A stretch of 7,341 nucleotides of DNA. Source: CAZZIZ01 sp964654535. Its GTDB lineage: Bacteria; Bacteroidota; Bacteroidia; Chitinophagales; UBA2359. The stretch covers positions 1 through 7,341 of the forward strand of contig CAZZIZ010000170.1 of NCBI GenBank assembly GCA_964654535.1. Direction: 5' to 3'. The position numbers and the translations under genes were made by a program. Below, one piece after another: positions 6,946 through 7,341 of this stretch. The first letter of the stretch is position 1. Every line of letters begins with the position of its first letter. Below the pieces are notes generated by a model that saw only the letters and a program-made list of their open reading frames with translations, was not told where the DNA came from and did no database searches.

Positions 6946-7341
6946 ATGTCTCAATTGGATATCCTCCACACTATAGAGCAAGATTTAGCACCATACGATG
7001 CACGTCTAGTCGCAGTTTCCAAAACAAGAACGCTGGAAGCGATCACTGAAGTATATGATGCTGGGCAAAGACTGTTTGGTGAAAACCGAGTCCAGGAGCT
7101 ACGTGAGAAGCAGCCCGCGCTTCCTGAGGATATACAATGGCATGCCATAGGGCACTTGCAAACCAACAAGGTAAAGTACATCGCGCCCTATATTTCACTT
7201 ATTCATTCGGTCGAGAGCGCGGATTTGTTAAAGGAAATCAACAAACGTGCATTACAAAACGAAAGAGTCATCGACGTGCTTTTGCAAATGCACATTGCTA
7301 CCGAGAGCAGCAAATTCGGAATGAACGAGCAGGAGTTGAAT
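6946..7341 (+). CDS. YggS/PLPHP-family pyridoxal phosphate homeostasis protein, 3' part cut off
   Basis: Cytoplasmic PLP-binding protein of the YggS/PROSC (PLPHP) family, which buffers pyridoxal 5'-phosphate and affects amino-acid and keto-acid balance. No catalysed reaction is established for the family. The 132 visible residues cover the first part of an alanine-racemase-like barrel. LVAVSKT contains K26, the expected PLP Schiff-base lysine. FGENRVQE (about 44-51), WHAIGHLQTNK and IHSVES are all in the expected order. The sequence runs off the right edge after SKFGMNEQELN; the family is normally about 215-235 residues, so roughly 40% is missing. ATG 6946 is preceded by an A-rich stretch without a Shine-Dalgarno sequence and gives the short N-terminus seen in Bacteroidota members. 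The gene is head-to-head with the lipoprotein gene, with 36 bases between the chosen starts. That leaves little room for two separate promoters. Confidence 0.95.
   Translation, partial: MSQLDILHTIEQDLAPYDARLVAVSKTRTLEAITEVYDAGQRLFGENRVQELREKQPALPEDIQWHAIGHLQTNKVKYIAPYISLIHSVESADLLKEINKRALQNERVIDVLLQMHIATESSKFGMNEQELN

Noticed and set aside
1..7341. A novel defence, mobile or biosynthetic system
   Set aside because: All long reading frames are explained by housekeeping families. There are no direct-repeat arrays, transposase, integrase, toxin-antitoxin pair or anomalous base composition.

Overview
The window is a compact stretch of bacterial housekeeping chromosome, most likely from the phylum Bacteroidota, probably class Flavobacteriia. 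The evidence is the translation-start regions, which are A-rich and lack Shine-Dalgarno sequences; a TTG/TAnnTTTG-type promoter ahead of pheT; a DUF4296-type lipoprotein; and GyrB and RNase Y sequences typical of that phylum. The lineage is inferred from these features, since no database search was possible. I see no insertion sequence, phage gene, CRISPR array, rRNA or tRNA, and no recognisable defence system.

Layout. From 1 to 1514 on the minus strand lies most of gyrB, with its C-terminal part cut off by the window edge. A 220-base divergent intergenic region (1515-1734) carries the pheT promoter and a probable gyrB -7 element. From 1735 to 6503 on the plus strand is a co-directional block: pheT (phenylalanyl-tRNA synthetase beta chain), a 96-residue coiled-coil protein of unknown function, zapA (Z-ring-associated division protein) and rny (membrane-anchored RNase Y). 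Gaps of 32, 49 and 74 bases without clear terminators suggest that these genes are at least partly co-transcribed. Convergent to rny, and overlapping its stop by 8 bases, is a small minus-strand lipoprotein gene with a DUF4296-like domain. Head-to-head with that gene is the start of a YggS/PLPHP-family gene on the plus strand, cut by the right edge.

How the genes relate. gyrB, pheT, zapA and rny cover DNA topology, aminoacylation, division and mRNA decay. They look like a conserved housekeeping neighbourhood rather than one pathway. The most interesting element is the coiled-coil gene directly upstream of zapA. Its heptad pattern runs without a break for more than 60 residues, and its position next to zapA resembles that of small coiled-coil partners of ZapA in other phyla (ZapB, ZauP). 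It is therefore a reasonable candidate for an uncharacterised Z-ring factor. Apart from that, this is an ordinary core-genome region, and I do not see evidence of a new multi-gene system.
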